A stretch of 40,983 bases of DNA from Clostridia bacterium (lineage in GTDB: Bacteria > Bacillota > Clostridia > Oscillospirales > CAG-272). A program made the translations under genes and the position numbers. The stretch covers positions 1 to 40,983 of the forward strand of contig JAFTNU010000074.1 in the NCBI GenBank assembly GCA_017451735.1, in the 5' to 3' direction. This document shows, in pieces, positions 29,241-38,046 of the stretch. Under the pieces are notes generated by a model. That model was not told the origin of the DNA, ran no database searches, and saw only the letters and a list, made by a program, of their open reading frames with translations. Each line of letters begins with the position of its first letter. The stretch's first letter is position 1.

Positions 29241-31395
29241 GAGAACCGATATCAAAAAAGTTCTTGTCATTGGCTCCGGCCCCATTGTGATCGGCCAGGC
29301 GGCGGAGTTTGACTATGCGGGAACGCAAGCCTGCCTTTCGCTCAAGGAGGAGGGGTACGAGGTGGTGCTTTGTAACTCCAACCCCGCCACCATCATGACC
29401 GACACCGGCATTGCCGACAAGGTCTATATGGAGCCGCTGACTCTGGAGTATGTTGCCAAGATCATTCGCTATGAGCGACCCGATGCCATTCTGCCGGGTA
29501 TCGGCGGGCAGACCGGCCTGAACCTTGCCATGCAGCTGGAGAAAAAGGGGGTTCTGCGGGAATGTCGTGTGGAGCTGCTCGGCACAAGCAGCGAGTCCAT
29601 CGAGCGTGCCGAGGACAGAGAACAGTTCAAGGAGCTGTGCCAGAGCCTCGGTGAGCCCGTGCTTCCCTCTGACATTGCAAATTCCATGGAGGAGGGGCTT
29701 GCGGTGGCGGAACGGATCGGCTATCCCGTGGTGCTTCGTCCCGCCTTTACTCTGGGCGGAACGGGTGGCGGTTTTGCCGACAATGAGACGGAATTCCGTG
29801 CGCTGATGAAAAATGCGCTCACGCTCTCTCCCGTGCATCAGGTGCTCATCGAGAAGAGCATCAAAGGGTTCAAGGAGATCGAATACGAGGTCATGCGGGA
29901 TCGGAACGATACCGCCATCACCATCTGTAACATGGAGAATATCGACCCCGTGGGCATTCATACGGGCGACTCCATCGTGGTCTGTCCCTCCCAGACTCTG
30001 ACCAACAAGGAGTATCATATGCTCAGGGATAGCGCGTTGAAGATCATCCGTGCCCTGAGGATCGAGGGGGGCTGCAATGTGCAGTTCGCGTTGGATCCCC
30101 GCTCCTTTCAATATTATCTCATCGAGGTCAATCCTCGTGTTTCCCGCTCCTCTGCGCTGGCCTCCAAGGCATCGGGGTATCCCATTGCCCGTGTGTCGGC
30201 CAAGATCGGCGTCGGTATGACGCTGGACGAGATCCGCATTGCCAACACTCCCGCCTCCTTTGAGCCGACGCTGGACTACGTGGTTACCAAAATGCCCCGT
30301 TTCCCCTTTGACAAATTCGCCGATGCCAACAATAGCCTTTCCACGCAAATGAAGGCCACGGGTGAGGTCATGAGCGTGGGACGTACCATTGAGGAAAGCC
30401 TGCTCAAGGCCATTCGCTCGCTGGAAATCGGTCTTTGCCATTTGCATCACCGCAAATTCGACAATATGGACCGGGGAGAGCTACTGCATTATATCGGCAT
30501 CGGAACCGATGATCGCATCTACGCTATGGCCGAGCTTCTGCGCCGCGGATGCGCCGTAGAGACGATTGCGGATGCCTCCGCGATTGACTTGTTCTTTATC
30601 CGTAAGATGAAAAACATTGTGGAGGAAGAAAGGGAGCTTGCCGCCAACAAAGGGGACCTTTCCGTGTTGCGCGAGGCGAAAAAAATGGGTTTTTCGGATC
30701 AAGAGATCGCCTGCCTTTGGCAAATGAGCGAGATCGAGGTCTTTGAGCTGCGCAAGCAGAAGGGCATTTTACCTGTATATAAGATGATCGATACCTGCGC
30801 CTCGGAGTTTGACAGCTACATTCCTTATTTCTACTCCACCTATGAGGAGGAAAACGAGTCGGTGGTCTCCGATAGGCAAAAGGTCATCGTGCTGGGCTCA
30901 GGGCCCATTCGCATCGGGCAGGGCGTGGAATTTGATTACTCCACGGTTCATGCCGTGGGGACGATCAAGGCGGCCGGCTACGAGGCCATCATCATCAATA
31001 ACAATCCCGAGACGGTTTCTACCGATTATACCTGCTCCGACAAGCTCTATTTTGAACCCCTTTGCGTGGAGGATGTGATGCACGTTATCGAGCTGGAAAA
31101 GCCCATGGGCGTGATCGCTACTTTGGGCGGCCAGACCGCCATCAATCTGGCACAGCCCTTGCGGGAGCGCGGGGTAAGGATCATCGGCACCGACTGTGAC
31201 GCCATCGAGAGGGCCGAGAATCGGGATGCCTTTGAAAAGCTCCTGTCCCAATTGCATATTCCCCGGCCCAAGGGGCAGGCAGTGACAAGCATCGAGGCGG
31301 GCGTCAGAGCCGCCGCCGAGATCGGCTATCCCGTGCTGGTTCGTCCCAGCTTTGTTTTGGGTGGACGCGCCATGCAAATTGTGGCCAAGGAGTAG
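29233..31395 (+). CDS. carB: Carbamoyl-phosphate synthase large subunit, N-terminal part (interrupted by TAG)
   Basis: This part has 720 residues up to an in-frame TAG at 31393-31395. It contains the carboxyphosphate ATP-grasp half ('[25 protein letters not shown]', '[13 protein letters not shown]', 'EIEYEVMRD', '[23 protein letters not shown]'), the oligomerisation region and the start of the second half ('[24 protein letters not shown]', '[19 protein letters not shown]'). The same frame continues after the stop and, with one codon read through, gives about 1060 residues, the normal CarB length. The stop falls in the second ATP-grasp, so this part alone could not complete the reaction. It is a nonsense mutation, sequencing error or a split enzyme; see the next entries. 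Confidence 0.85.
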   Translation: MPKRTDIKKVLVIGSGPIVIGQAAEFDYAGTQACLSLKEEGYEVVLCNSNPATIMTDTGIADKVYMEPLTLEYVAKIIRYERPDAILPGIGGQTGLNLAMQLEKKGVLRECRVELLGTSSESIERAEDREQFKELCQSLGEPVLPSDIANSMEEGLAVAERIGYPVVLRPAFTLGGTGGGFADNETEFRALMKNALTLSPVHQVLIEKSIKGFKEIEYEVMRDRNDTAITICNMENIDPVGIHTGDSIVVCPSQTLTNKEYHMLRDSALKIIRALRIEGGCNVQFALDPRSFQYYLIEVNPRVSRSSALASKASGYPIARVSAKIGVGMTLDEIRIANTPASFEPTLDYVVTKMPRFPFDKFADANNSLSTQMKATGEVMSVGRTIEESLLKAIRSLEIGLCHLHHRKFDNMDRGELLHYIGIGTDDRIYAMAELLRRGCAVETIADASAIDLFFIRKMKNIVEEERELAANKGDLSVLREAKKMGFSDQEIACLWQMSEIEVFELRKQKGILPVYKMIDTCASEFDSYIPYFYSTYEEENESVVSDRQKVIVLGSGPIRIGQGVEFDYSTVHAVGTIKAAGYEAIIINNNPETVSTDYTCSDKLYFEPLCVEDVMHVIELEKPMGVIATLGGQTAINLAQPLRERGVRIIGTDCDAIERAENRDAFEKLLSQLHIPRPKGQAVTSIEAGVRAAAEIGYPVLVRPSFVLGGRAMQIVAKE

Positions 31396-31401
31396 GCCTT
31401 G
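31387..31401 (+). promoter_or_regulatory. Possible stop-restart site inside carB
   Basis: AAGGAG (31387-31392), a perfect ribosome binding site, abuts the TAG (31393-31395) and lies 6 bases before an in-frame TTG (31399). That would allow reinitiation of the second part. AAG-GAG also simply encodes Lys-Glu, so the match may be chance. Confidence 0.35.
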
Positions 31402-32415
31402 CGCCACTATCTGAAAACGGCCGTGGAGATCGACGAGGATAAGCCGGTGCTGGTGGATAAATACATTCGCGGCAAAGAGGTGGAGGTCGATGCCGTTTGC
31501 GACGGAAAGCGGGTCTTTGTCCCCGGCATCATGGAGTTGGTGGAGCGCACCGGTGTCCATTCCGGTGACTCGATTTCGGTCTATCCCCCTTTCAGCCTTT
31601 CGGAAAAGGTCAAGAGGACCATTCTCGATTACACCGAAAGGCTGGGGATCGGGATCGGTATTGTGGGGCTGTTCAACATCCAGTTTATTGTGGATGAAAG
31701 GGAGGATGTTTATATCATCGAGGTCAATCCGCGTTCCTCACGTACCGTGCCCTTTCTCTCCAAGGCCACGGGGTATAGTCTTGCCGACATCGCCACACTG
31801 GTGATTCTGGGTAAGAGCCTTGCGGAGCAGGGAATTTTCCATGTCTATCCCAAGGAAAAAGAGCGCTATTATGTCAAGGCTCCGGCCTTCTCCTTCTCCA
31901 AGCTGCGGGGTATGGATGCCTATCTTTCGCCCGAGATGAAATCCACGGGTGAGGCCATCGGCTATGATGACAAGCTGCACCGTGCGGTCTATAAGGCCAT
32001 GATTGCTTCGGGCCTGCGGCTGCAGAATTACGGTACTGTGATTGCCACCGTCGCGGACGAGGATAAGGAGGAGGCTCTGCCGTTGATCCGCAGATTTTAC
32101 AATATGGGCTTTCATATCGAGGCCACGGTGGGTACGGCCGAATTTCTCAGGGAGCACGGTATTCGTACACGGATCCGACGTAAGCTCAGCGAGGGGAGCG
32201 AGGAAATCCTGGAGTCGATTCGGGCGGGCTATGTCAGCTATGTGATCAATACCCGCGCCATCCTCTCGGGGGTGCACTACGAGGACGGGGTGGCCATCCG
32301 TCGCTGTGCAAGCCAGAACAACATCACCATGCTGACCTCTCTTGACACCGTCAGAATGCTGCTTGACGTGTTGGAGGAGGTCACGATCGGTATTTCCACT
32401 ATCAACGAAAGGTGA
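31399..32415 (+). CDS. carB: Carbamoyl-phosphate synthase large subunit, C-terminal part
   Basis: This part has 338 residues if started at TTG 31399. It holds the rest of the second ATP-grasp ('KPVLVDKYIRGKEVEVDAVCDGKRVFVPGIMELVERTGVHSGDS', 'FNIQFIVDEREDVYIIEVNPRSSRTVPFLSKATG') and the C-terminal allosteric domain (about 225-338). It is in the same frame as the upstream part and separated only by the TAG and two codons, and every motif is intact. That argues against long-standing decay. Whether it is translated depends on reinitiation, readthrough or absence of the stop in the real genome. Confidence 0.75.
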   Translation: MRHYLKTAVEIDEDKPVLVDKYIRGKEVEVDAVCDGKRVFVPGIMELVERTGVHSGDSISVYPPFSLSEKVKRTILDYTERLGIGIGIVGLFNIQFIVDEREDVYIIEVNPRSSRTVPFLSKATGYSLADIATLVILGKSLAEQGIFHVYPKEKERYYVKAPAFSFSKLRGMDAYLSPEMKSTGEAIGYDDKLHRAVYKAMIASGLRLQNYGTVIATVADEDKEEALPLIRRFYNMGFHIEATVGTAEFLREHGIRTRIRRKLSEGSEEILESIRAGYVSYVINTRAILSGVHYEDGVAIRRCASQNNITMLTSLDTVRMLLDVLEEVTIGISTINER

Positions 32416-32422
32416 GGGAAGA

Positions 32423-33220
32423 ATGATGCACTTTACAAAAATGCAGGGACTTGGAAACGATTATCTGTATGTTTTCGGTGAGGTACCCGAAAATGTGGCG
32501 GAGCTTTCGATCAAGCTCTCCGAGCGGCATTTCGGTGCGGGCTCGGACGGTATGATCTATATCAGTCCGTCGGCGGTGGCCGATTTCAAGATGCGCATCT
32601 TCAATGCCGATGGCAGTGAGGCAAAAATGTGCGGAAACGGCATCCGTTGCGTGGGTAAATATGTTTATGACAAGGGCTATACCGATAAGACACGGTTGCG
32701 TATCGAGACGCTTTCCGGTATTCGTACCCTTGATCTCCACGTCAGCGCAGGCAAGGTCAGAAGCGTTACCGTAGATATGGGAAAAGCCACCCCGTCGGGG
32801 GACTTATCCCTTGAAATTGAAGGGAAAACGGTGGTCTGTACTCCCGTTTCGGTGGGAAATCCCCATGCGGTGATCCTTGTGGAGAATATCGAAAAAGCTC
32901 CACTGACCACGCTCGGCCCCAAAATCGAGCATCACAGTCGTTTTCCCGGCGGCGTGAACGTGGAGTTTGTGCAGCTTCTGGGGCAGGATGAGCTCCGCAT
33001 GCGTGTCTGGGAGCGGGGGAGTGGTGTGACCATGGCCTGCGGCACGGGTGCTTGCGCCAGCGCCGCGGCGGCCGTGGCGAAGGGATTTTGCCCATACGGT
33101 ACTCCGATTTCGGTACATCTGGATGGCGGAACACTGAAAATAGAGGTCGCCACGAACGGTACCGTGACCATGACCGGCCCCGCAGAATTTGTTTATGAAG
33201 GAGAAAGCGCACTATGTTGA
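32423..33220 (+). CDS. dapF: Diaminopimelate epimerase
   Basis: The protein has 265 residues and interconverts LL- and meso-diaminopimelate for lysine and peptidoglycan. The two catalytic cysteines are visible in 'NADGSEAKMCGNGIRCVGKYV' and 'GSGVTMACGTGACASAAAAV'. It opens 'MHFTKMQGLGNDYLYVFGE'. The start is ATG 32423 (or 32426), behind GTGAGGGAAG, 7 bases after carB; the frame is open upstream only inside carB. It overlaps dapL by 7 bases. Confidence 0.94.
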   Translation: MMHFTKMQGLGNDYLYVFGEVPENVAELSIKLSERHFGAGSDGMIYISPSAVADFKMRIFNADGSEAKMCGNGIRCVGKYVYDKGYTDKTRLRIETLSGIRTLDLHVSAGKVRSVTVDMGKATPSGDLSLEIEGKTVVCTPVSVGNPHAVILVENIEKAPLTTLGPKIEHHSRFPGGVNVEFVQLLGQDELRMRVWERGSGVTMACGTGACASAAAAVAKGFCPYGTPISVHLDGGTLKIEVATNGTVTMTGPAEFVYEGESALC

Positions 33221-34404
33221 CACCCAATATGCACTATGCAGATCTGAAGGATTCCTACCTGTTTGCGGGCATCGCACAAAAGGTGAAGCACTATCAACAA
33301 TCACACCCCGATCAGCACATTTACCGTATGGGCATCGGTGATGTATCCTTGCCCCTTTGCGATGCGGTCATCAAGGCCCTGCATGAGGGCGTGGAGGATC
33401 AGGCCGACAAAGAGCGATTTCACGGTTATATGCCCGAATGCGGTGCGGATTTTCTCCGTCAAGCCATTGCCGGGTATTATCGGGGCAGAGGCGTTGCGCT
33501 TGCTCCCGATGAGGTGTTTGTTTCCAGCGGTGCCAGTGACGAATTGGGGGATATCCTCGATCTGTTTGACGGAAGCAGCTCTGCTCTGGTCATCGAGCCG
33601 GCCTATCCCGCTTATGTGGATGCCAACGTGATCGCAGGGCGTGAGATCGTCCACCTGGCATCGGGCGAAGAAAACGGATTTTTGCCTCTGCCCGATGAGC
33701 ATACAGTGGCCGATATCCTTTATATCTGCTCACCCAACAATCCCACGGGTGCGGTGTTTGATCGCGAAAAACTGCAAGCGTGGGTGGATTTTGCAAACAA
33801 AAACGGCTCGGTGATCCTTTTTGACGCTGCCTACGAGGCGTTCATCGAGGAAAGTGATCTGCCCCGCAGTATCTTTGAACTGGAGGGAGCGCGGACCTGT
33901 GCTATCGAGATCTGCTCCTTGTCCAAAACCGCGGGATTTACCGGCACACGCCTTGGCTATACGGTGATCCCCAAAGAGCTGACCCGTTGCGGTATGAATC
34001 TGAATGCCATGTGGGTGCGCAACCGCACCACCAAGACCAATGGTGTCTCTTATATCATCCAGAAGGGCGCCGCCGCAGTGTTTACTCACGCAGGTCAGGA
34101 GCAGATCCGCCAAAACATCAAGGTCTATAAGAATAATGCCAAGGTTCTGATGGCGGCACTGGACGAAGTGGGCATATGGTATACGGGCGGCAAAAACGCA
34201 CCTTATATCTGGATGAAGTGCCCTGACGGTATGGGAAGCTGGCAGTTTTTTGATTATCTGCTGAATGAAATTCAGGTGGTGGGGACTCCCGGTGAGGGCT
34301 TTGGAGCCTGCGGGGAAGGATATTTTCGCTTCTCCACCTTCGGCAGTCCTGCGGACACCCGGGAGGCGGCACGCCGCCTGACGGATCTGCTCAGAGGAAA
34401 GTGA
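33214..34404 (+). CDS. dapL: LL-diaminopimelate aminotransferase
   Basis: This 396-residue fold type I PLP enzyme makes LL-diaminopimelate directly from tetrahydrodipicolinate and glutamate, bypassing the acylated routes. Motifs: 'DLKDSYLFAGIAQKVKHYQQSHPDQHIYRMGIGDVSLPL' at the N-terminus, 'CSPNNPTGAVFDREKLQAWVDFA', and the PLP lysine in 'EICSLSKTAGFTGTRLGYTVIP'. Pairing with dapF gives the last two steps to meso-diaminopimelate. Glutamate, the amino donor, links it to the nitrogen genes upstream. Confidence 0.95.
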   Translation: MLTPNMHYADLKDSYLFAGIAQKVKHYQQSHPDQHIYRMGIGDVSLPLCDAVIKALHEGVEDQADKERFHGYMPECGADFLRQAIAGYYRGRGVALAPDEVFVSSGASDELGDILDLFDGSSSALVIEPAYPAYVDANVIAGREIVHLASGEENGFLPLPDEHTVADILYICSPNNPTGAVFDREKLQAWVDFANKNGSVILFDAAYEAFIEESDLPRSIFELEGARTCAIEICSLSKTAGFTGTRLGYTVIPKELTRCGMNLNAMWVRNRTTKTNGVSYIIQKGAAAVFTHAGQEQIRQNIKVYKNNAKVLMAALDEVGIWYTGGKNAPYIWMKCPDGMGSWQFFDYLLNEIQVVGTPGEGFGACGEGYFRFSTFGSPADTREAARRLTDLLRGK

Positions 34405-34415
34405 GGTTGGAGCCG

Positions 34416-35144
34416 ATGCGTGACTATAGAATCGAATTTGAAAAAAGAGTGGCATTCATTCGCACCGTTTTGGCGGATAGCGGCATGAAGGGATTGGTTT
34501 ACGGCAATAGCGGCGGCAAGGATTCGGCCCTGGTGGGTATCCTATGCAAGGCGGCTTGCGACAACACCTTGGGGGTGATCCTGCCTTGTACGTCCAAGCG
34601 GAATTATGATGAAGATACCGCGGATGCCTTGACGGTGGCCCGACAATACGGTATCGAGACCCGCACTGTGGATCTGACCCCCGTCAAAGAAGCCGAGCTG
34701 AAGGCGTTGGAAGGGGTGACGGCCCTCAACGGTGCCGCCCTTGCCAATATGGCACCCCGCTTGCGGATGCTCACCCTTTATGCCATTGCCGCCGCGGAAG
34801 GCCGGCTGGTGGTGGGAACCGGCAATCGCAGTGAGGCCTATGTGGGATATTTCACCAAGTGGGGGGACGGTGCCCACGATCTCAATCCCATTGCCGACCT
34901 GACCGTGACCGAGATCTATGCATTTCTGCGTTATCTGAAGGCCCCGGAGCAGCTCATCCGAAAGGCACCCTCCGCGGCGCTGTTCGACGGACAGACCGAC
35001 GAGAGCGAGATGGGGGTCGGCTATGGTGAGCTGGACGCATATCTGAACGGTGCGGATATTCCTGCCGATAAAAAGCAGATTGTGGAGCGCTTACACAAGG
35101 CAAGTGAGCATAAGAGACGTGGTATCCTGACCTACTCCGAATGA
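34416..35144 (+). CDS. nadE: NAD(+) synthase, ammonia-dependent type
   Basis: The protein has 242 residues. ATP-pyrophosphatase loop 'VYGNSGGKDSALVGILCKAA'; 'GTGNRSEAYVGYFTKWGDGAHDLNPIADLTVTEIYAFLRYL' is characteristic of NadE; the end is 'HKASEHKRRGILTYSE'. It has no fused glutaminase domain, so it uses free ammonia, unlike its glutamine-using neighbours. The start is ATG 34416 behind GGTTGGAG; a GTG at 34401 overlaps the dapL stop. Last gene of the plus-strand train; a new promoter follows. Confidence 0.93.
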   Translation: MRDYRIEFEKRVAFIRTVLADSGMKGLVYGNSGGKDSALVGILCKAACDNTLGVILPCTSKRNYDEDTADALTVARQYGIETRTVDLTPVKEAELKALEGVTALNGAALANMAPRLRMLTLYAIAAAEGRLVVGTGNRSEAYVGYFTKWGDGAHDLNPIADLTVTEIYAFLRYLKAPEQLIRKAPSAALFDGQTDESEMGVGYGELDAYLNGADIPADKKQIVERLHKASEHKRRGILTYSE

Positions 35145-35163
35145 ACAAAATTTTGCAAACCTA

Positions 35164-35192
35164 TTGACAAAAGACTTATGCGGTGTTATACT
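35164..35192 (+). promoter_or_regulatory. Sigma-A promoter of the T-box/trpB unit
   Basis: TTGACA (35164-35169) and TATACT (35187-35192) are separated by 17 bases, directly upstream of the T-box leader. Confidence 0.85.
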
Positions 35193-35197
35193 GTTAA

Positions 35198-35480
35198 CAT
35201 CAAAACCGTTGAAGCGGAGATAACGGCGATAGAGCCTATCCAGAGAGCCCGCGTTGCTGAGAGTCGGGTTAGTAGCTGATCGTCAAATGGACCGCTGAGG
35301 GTGCGGAACAACGGCGCGGATCGTGCTCAGTATTCTGCAACGTAGGGGCATACGTCAGTTGCCCGGGATATGCAGTATCCCAAAAGTGCATGGCGCTTGT
35401 CATGAATCAAGGTGGCACCGCGGATAATGATTCTTATTCGTCCTTGGCAGAAATCGTAGGGTTCTGCCAAGGATTTTTTG
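35198..35480 (+). ncRNA. T-box riboswitch, tryptophan-specific
   Basis: This leader RNA senses uncharged tRNA. It shows the stem I motifs (CAGAGAGC and GCTGAGAG near 35241-35270, GTAGCTGATCG), a specifier codon TGG at 35288-35290 inside CAAATGGACC, and the T-box core AAGGTGGCACCGCGG (35409-35423). A terminator hairpin ends it. The T-box TGGC pairs with the GCCA end of a tRNA whose discriminator is G, as in bacterial tRNA(Trp). This supports tryptophan specificity and fits the following trpB. Confidence 0.93.
35442..35479 (+). terminator. T-box terminator
   Basis: An 11-bp stem (CCTTGGCAGAA with TTCTGCCAAGG) is followed by ATTTTTT. It is the default off structure of the T-box leader. Confidence 0.93.
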
Positions 35481-35500
35481 TTTCCGGGAGGGGTGTAAGA

Positions 35501-35542
35501 ATGCGGTTGACACGGCGATGGCAAGGCCTTGGTTCCCTTTGA
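35501..35542 (+). CDS. Possible 13-residue leader peptide
   Basis: An ATG 7-9 bases after GGGAGGGG opens a 13-codon frame encoding MRLTRRWQGLGSL, with one Trp codon. It sits between the T-box terminator and trpB, 46 bases upstream of the trpB ATG. It could modulate trpB translation or be chance; the good ribosome binding site is the only real support. Confidence 0.25.
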   Translation: MRLTRRWQGLGSL

Positions 35543-35588
35543 TATGCAGATACTACACAAATCTCATTTTTGATTTACGGAGGATATA

Positions 35589-36812
35589 ATGATGAAATAC
35601 AATGGCGTTGATTTTGACACTTATCTGAAAAATTATCCCGATCAGAACGGCTTTTTCGGAAAATACGGCGGTGCTTATGTTTCCGATGAGCTGAAAAAGG
35701 CCATGGAAGAGATCACCCAGGCTTATTATACCATTTGCAAGTCCAGCAAGTTTGTGGGGGAGCTGCGTCGGATCCGTAAGGAGTTCCAAGGCAGACCGAC
35801 GCCCATCTCCTATTTGGAGCGCCTGTCGGGCAGTATCGGCAATGTGCAGATCTATGTAAAAAGAGAGGATCTGAACCATACCGGTGCACACAAGCTCAAT
35901 CACTGCATGGGCGAGGCACTTCTTGCCAAATATATGGGCAAAAAGAAGGTCATTGCCGAGACCGGTGCAGGTCAGCACGGTGTGGCGCTTGCCACCGCCG
36001 CCGCTTACTTCGGCCTGGAGTGCGATATCTATATGGGCGCCGTGGATATCAAAAAGCAGGCTCCCAATGTGGCACGCATGAAGATCCTCGGTGCCAATGT
36101 GGTCGAGGTCACCGACGGCCTTCAGACCTTGAAGGAAGCGGTTGACGCCGCCTTTGCCGCATACTGCAATGAGTATAGGGATGCCATCTATTGCATCGGA
36201 TCAGTAGTCGGTCCTCATCCATTCCCGATGATGGTACGTGATTTCCAGAGTGTGGTGGGTATCGAGGCCAGAGAGCAGTTCCTGGATATGACGGGTGAGC
36301 TGCCCGATGCCATTGTTGCTTGCGTGGGTGGCGGCTCCAATGCCGCAGGCTTCTTCTCCGGGTTCCTCAACGACCCTGTGGATATCTACGGTGTAGAGCC
36401 CCTCGGGCGCGGCCCCAAAATGGGCGATCACGCCGCAAGCCTGAAGTATGGTACCGAGGGCATCATGCACGGCTTTAACAGTATCATGCTCAAAGATGAG
36501 AACGGTGACCCCGCTCCCGTTTATTCGGTGGCAAGCGGCCTGGATTATCCCTCCTCCGGTCCCGAGCACGCCTTCCTGCACGACCTGGGTCGCGTGAAAT
36601 ATGATGTGATCAACGACGAGGAGACCATCGATGCCTTCTATACGCTTTCCCGTATGGAGGGGATCATTCCAGCCATCGAAAGCGCCCACGCCGTGGCTTA
36701 CGGTATCAAGCTGGCAAAGCAGATGGGTAAGGGCTCTGTCCTTGTGAACCTCTCGGGCAGAGGAGACAAGGATATGGACTATGTCATCGAAAAATACGGG
36801 ATCAGAGAGTGA
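35589..36812 (+). CDS. trpB: Tryptophan synthase beta chain
   Basis: The protein has 407 residues. It opens '[25 protein letters not shown]'. The PLP lysine is in '[44 protein letters not shown]'; '[15 protein letters not shown]' binds PLP phosphate and 'GVEPLGRG' follows. It makes tryptophan from indole and serine. No trpA or other trp gene is next to it, so it may salvage external indole or pair with a trpA elsewhere. It begins at ATG 35589 behind ACGGAGG. A tryptophan T-box with its own promoter controls it. Confidence 0.95.
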   Translation: MMKYNGVDFDTYLKNYPDQNGFFGKYGGAYVSDELKKAMEEITQAYYTICKSSKFVGELRRIRKEFQGRPTPISYLERLSGSIGNVQIYVKREDLNHTGAHKLNHCMGEALLAKYMGKKKVIAETGAGQHGVALATAAAYFGLECDIYMGAVDIKKQAPNVARMKILGANVVEVTDGLQTLKEAVDAAFAAYCNEYRDAIYCIGSVVGPHPFPMMVRDFQSVVGIEAREQFLDMTGELPDAIVACVGGGSNAAGFFSGFLNDPVDIYGVEPLGRGPKMGDHAASLKYGTEGIMHGFNSIMLKDENGDPAPVYSVASGLDYPSSGPEHAFLHDLGRVKYDVINDEETIDAFYTLSRMEGIIPAIESAHAVAYGIKLAKQMGKGSVLVNLSGRGDKDMDYVIEKYGIRE

Positions 36813-36820
36813 TCAGCTTC

Positions 36821-36857
36821 AAGCAGGCGTCGCACCGCGGCGCCTGCTTTACGTTTT
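36821..36857 (+). terminator. Terminator after trpB
   Basis: A 9-bp stem (AAGCAGGCG with CGCCTGCTT) with an 11-base loop is followed by TACGTTTT, 8 bases after the trpB stop. Confidence 0.75.
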
Positions 36858-36875
36858 GGCCGGGTGAATTCATTC

Positions 36876-36902
36876 AAAAAGGCGACCGCCGAAGCGGCCG
36901 CC
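36876..36902 (-). terminator. Terminator of the minus-strand SGNH/PQ-loop pair
   Basis: On the minus strand, GGCGGCCGC and GCGGTCGCC (one G-T pair) enclose a TTCG tetraloop and are followed by TTTTT. It lies about 50 bases after the stop at 36951. Confidence 0.85.
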
Positions 36903-36950
36903 CGAAGAGGGGAATCATGCAAATTTATGTGGCAGAGGGCGCCTTATCCC

Positions 36951-37550
36951 TTATGCGATGCAGGCGGGATCGTAGCAAAACAGGATCTTCACCAGGTCAT
37001 AAAGGGGGCGCTTCACATTCAGCGGACGCACAAAGCCGGTGGAGTAGAGAAAGGACATGACCTCCTTGGTTTCCTTGGGGTTCCAGATCCGCTTGACGGT
37101 GATATCACTGTATTCGCAACGCTCTGCGTCGGCAAGATACTTGAGGTGCTTGTTGAGCTCTGCAATATCGGTGCGCTCCTCGGGGTTGCGCAGGGAAATG
37201 ACGGCAATGCGGCACTTGCGGTTCACGGCACGGATGCGGCCGATCAGGTCACGGTATGCCTGATCGAAGGCAGAGGAATTCTCGCCAAAGGATTTCAGAT
37301 CGGCGGCGCCGATATGTAGGAGGACGGTCTCGGGGTTCAGGGCCTTGATACAGGCATCGAAGACCTCGGCGGAAAGGCTGACGGTAAGGTCGGGCATGCT
37401 TCGGTTATAGAGATCCCCCTCCAGTGCAAAGGCCTGCTTCAATTCGCCCAGAGGAATGCTCAGATCATCGGTCCCTCCAAGGATCACCGTGCCGTGTTGA
37501 GATGCCAATTTGTTCAAGGATTGGTATTTTGCAATTTCGCTTTCAAACAT
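36951..37550 (-). CDS. SGNH/GDSL-hydrolase-like protein of unknown function
   Basis: The protein has 199 residues. The general layout suggests an SGNH-type alpha/beta fold: a strand-turn 'GTVILGGTDDLSIPLGELKQAF', then 'LNPETVLLHIGAADLKSF' at the position of the third SGNH block, and 'CRIAVISLRNPEERTD'. The canonical GDS serine is not present ('GGTDD' instead), so hydrolase activity is doubtful. The C-terminal 'FLYSTGFVRPLNVKRPLYDLVKILFC' is distinctive. It is 15 bases downstream of a small membrane protein gene on the same strand. Function unknown; assignment moderate. Confidence 0.6.
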   Translation of the reverse strand: MFESEIAKYQSLNKLASQHGTVILGGTDDLSIPLGELKQAFALEGDLYNRSMPDLTVSLSAEVFDACIKALNPETVLLHIGAADLKSFGENSSAFDQAYRDLIGRIRAVNRKCRIAVISLRNPEERTDIAELNKHLKYLADAERCEYSDITVKRIWNPKETKEVMSFLYSTGFVRPLNVKRPLYDLVKILFCYDPACIA

Positions 37551-37565
37551 AACGATCGCCTCCGT

Positions 37566-37865
37566 TTAATTTTTTTCGGCTTCACTCACGTCGCCGGTGC
37601 GTTTTTTATCCAAGGCCACATTGCGAAAATACACCGCAAGATTCAGCAGGACAATGGCCAGATTGATGAAGTACACCACCAGCACGTAATTGAACTGATG
37701 ATTGATCAGCTTGGCGGCGGTGCCCCCGATATAGCCGGTAATGATCAAGAGGATAAAGGGCAGGCTCGTGGCTTTGGCGGTCCTTGCCTTGTACGCCTTG
37801 ATCATATTGATCGGCCATGAGAGGCCAAAGCAGATCAGCATGATGGTTTCCAGAATGTTACTCAT
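37566..37865 (-). CDS. Small three-helix membrane protein, PQ-loop/SemiSWEET-like
   Basis: The protein has 99 residues and three hydrophobic helices (about 3-19, 34-52, 59-80). 'CFGLSWPINMIKAYKARTAKATSLPFILLIITGYIGGTAAKLI' looks like a single PQ-loop repeat, the unit that dimerises in SemiSWEET sugar transporters. The substrate cannot be inferred. ATG 37865 follows AGGAGG; a longer open frame upstream lacks a ribosome binding site. It is first in a two-gene unit with its own promoter (37901-37929), divergent from the sensor kinase gene. Confidence 0.7.
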   Translation of the reverse strand: MSNILETIMLICFGLSWPINMIKAYKARTAKATSLPFILLIITGYIGGTAAKLINHQFNYVLVVYFINLAIVLLNLAVYFRNVALDKKRTGDVSEAEKN

Positions 37866-37900
37866 GATACAAACCTCCTGTGTGTTTTGGTTGTGAGCAC

Positions 37901-37929
37901 AGGATAGCATGCAGAAGCGCAAAAATCAA
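37901..37929 (-). promoter_or_regulatory. Promoter of the minus-strand pair
   Basis: On the minus strand, TTGATT (37924-37929) and TATCCT (37901-37906) are separated by 17 bases, about 36 bases before the ATG at 37865. Confidence 0.55.
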
Positions 37930-37989
37930 TTTTATGAAAAATAGAAAAACAGAATGCTTCTTTAAACCGTTTATTTTACTTTTAAAAGG

Positions 37990-38019
37990 TTTTCAAAAAG
38001 AATGAAATTGATGTATAAT
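37990..38019 (+). promoter_or_regulatory. Promoter of the two-component system genes
   Basis: A perfect TATAAT (38014-38019) has a weak -35 TTTTCA (37990-37995) 18 bases upstream. Its position rules out the in-frame start at 38002 and supports ATG 38047. Confidence 0.6.
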
Positions 38020-38046
38020 GAAAGCAAAGCAGAGCAGGAGGGGCTT

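Noticed and set aside
29233-32415. TAG in carB as a sign of a reassigned amber codon
   Set aside because: TAG is the normal stop of guaA and of the response regulator gene at 40375, so general reassignment is unlikely.
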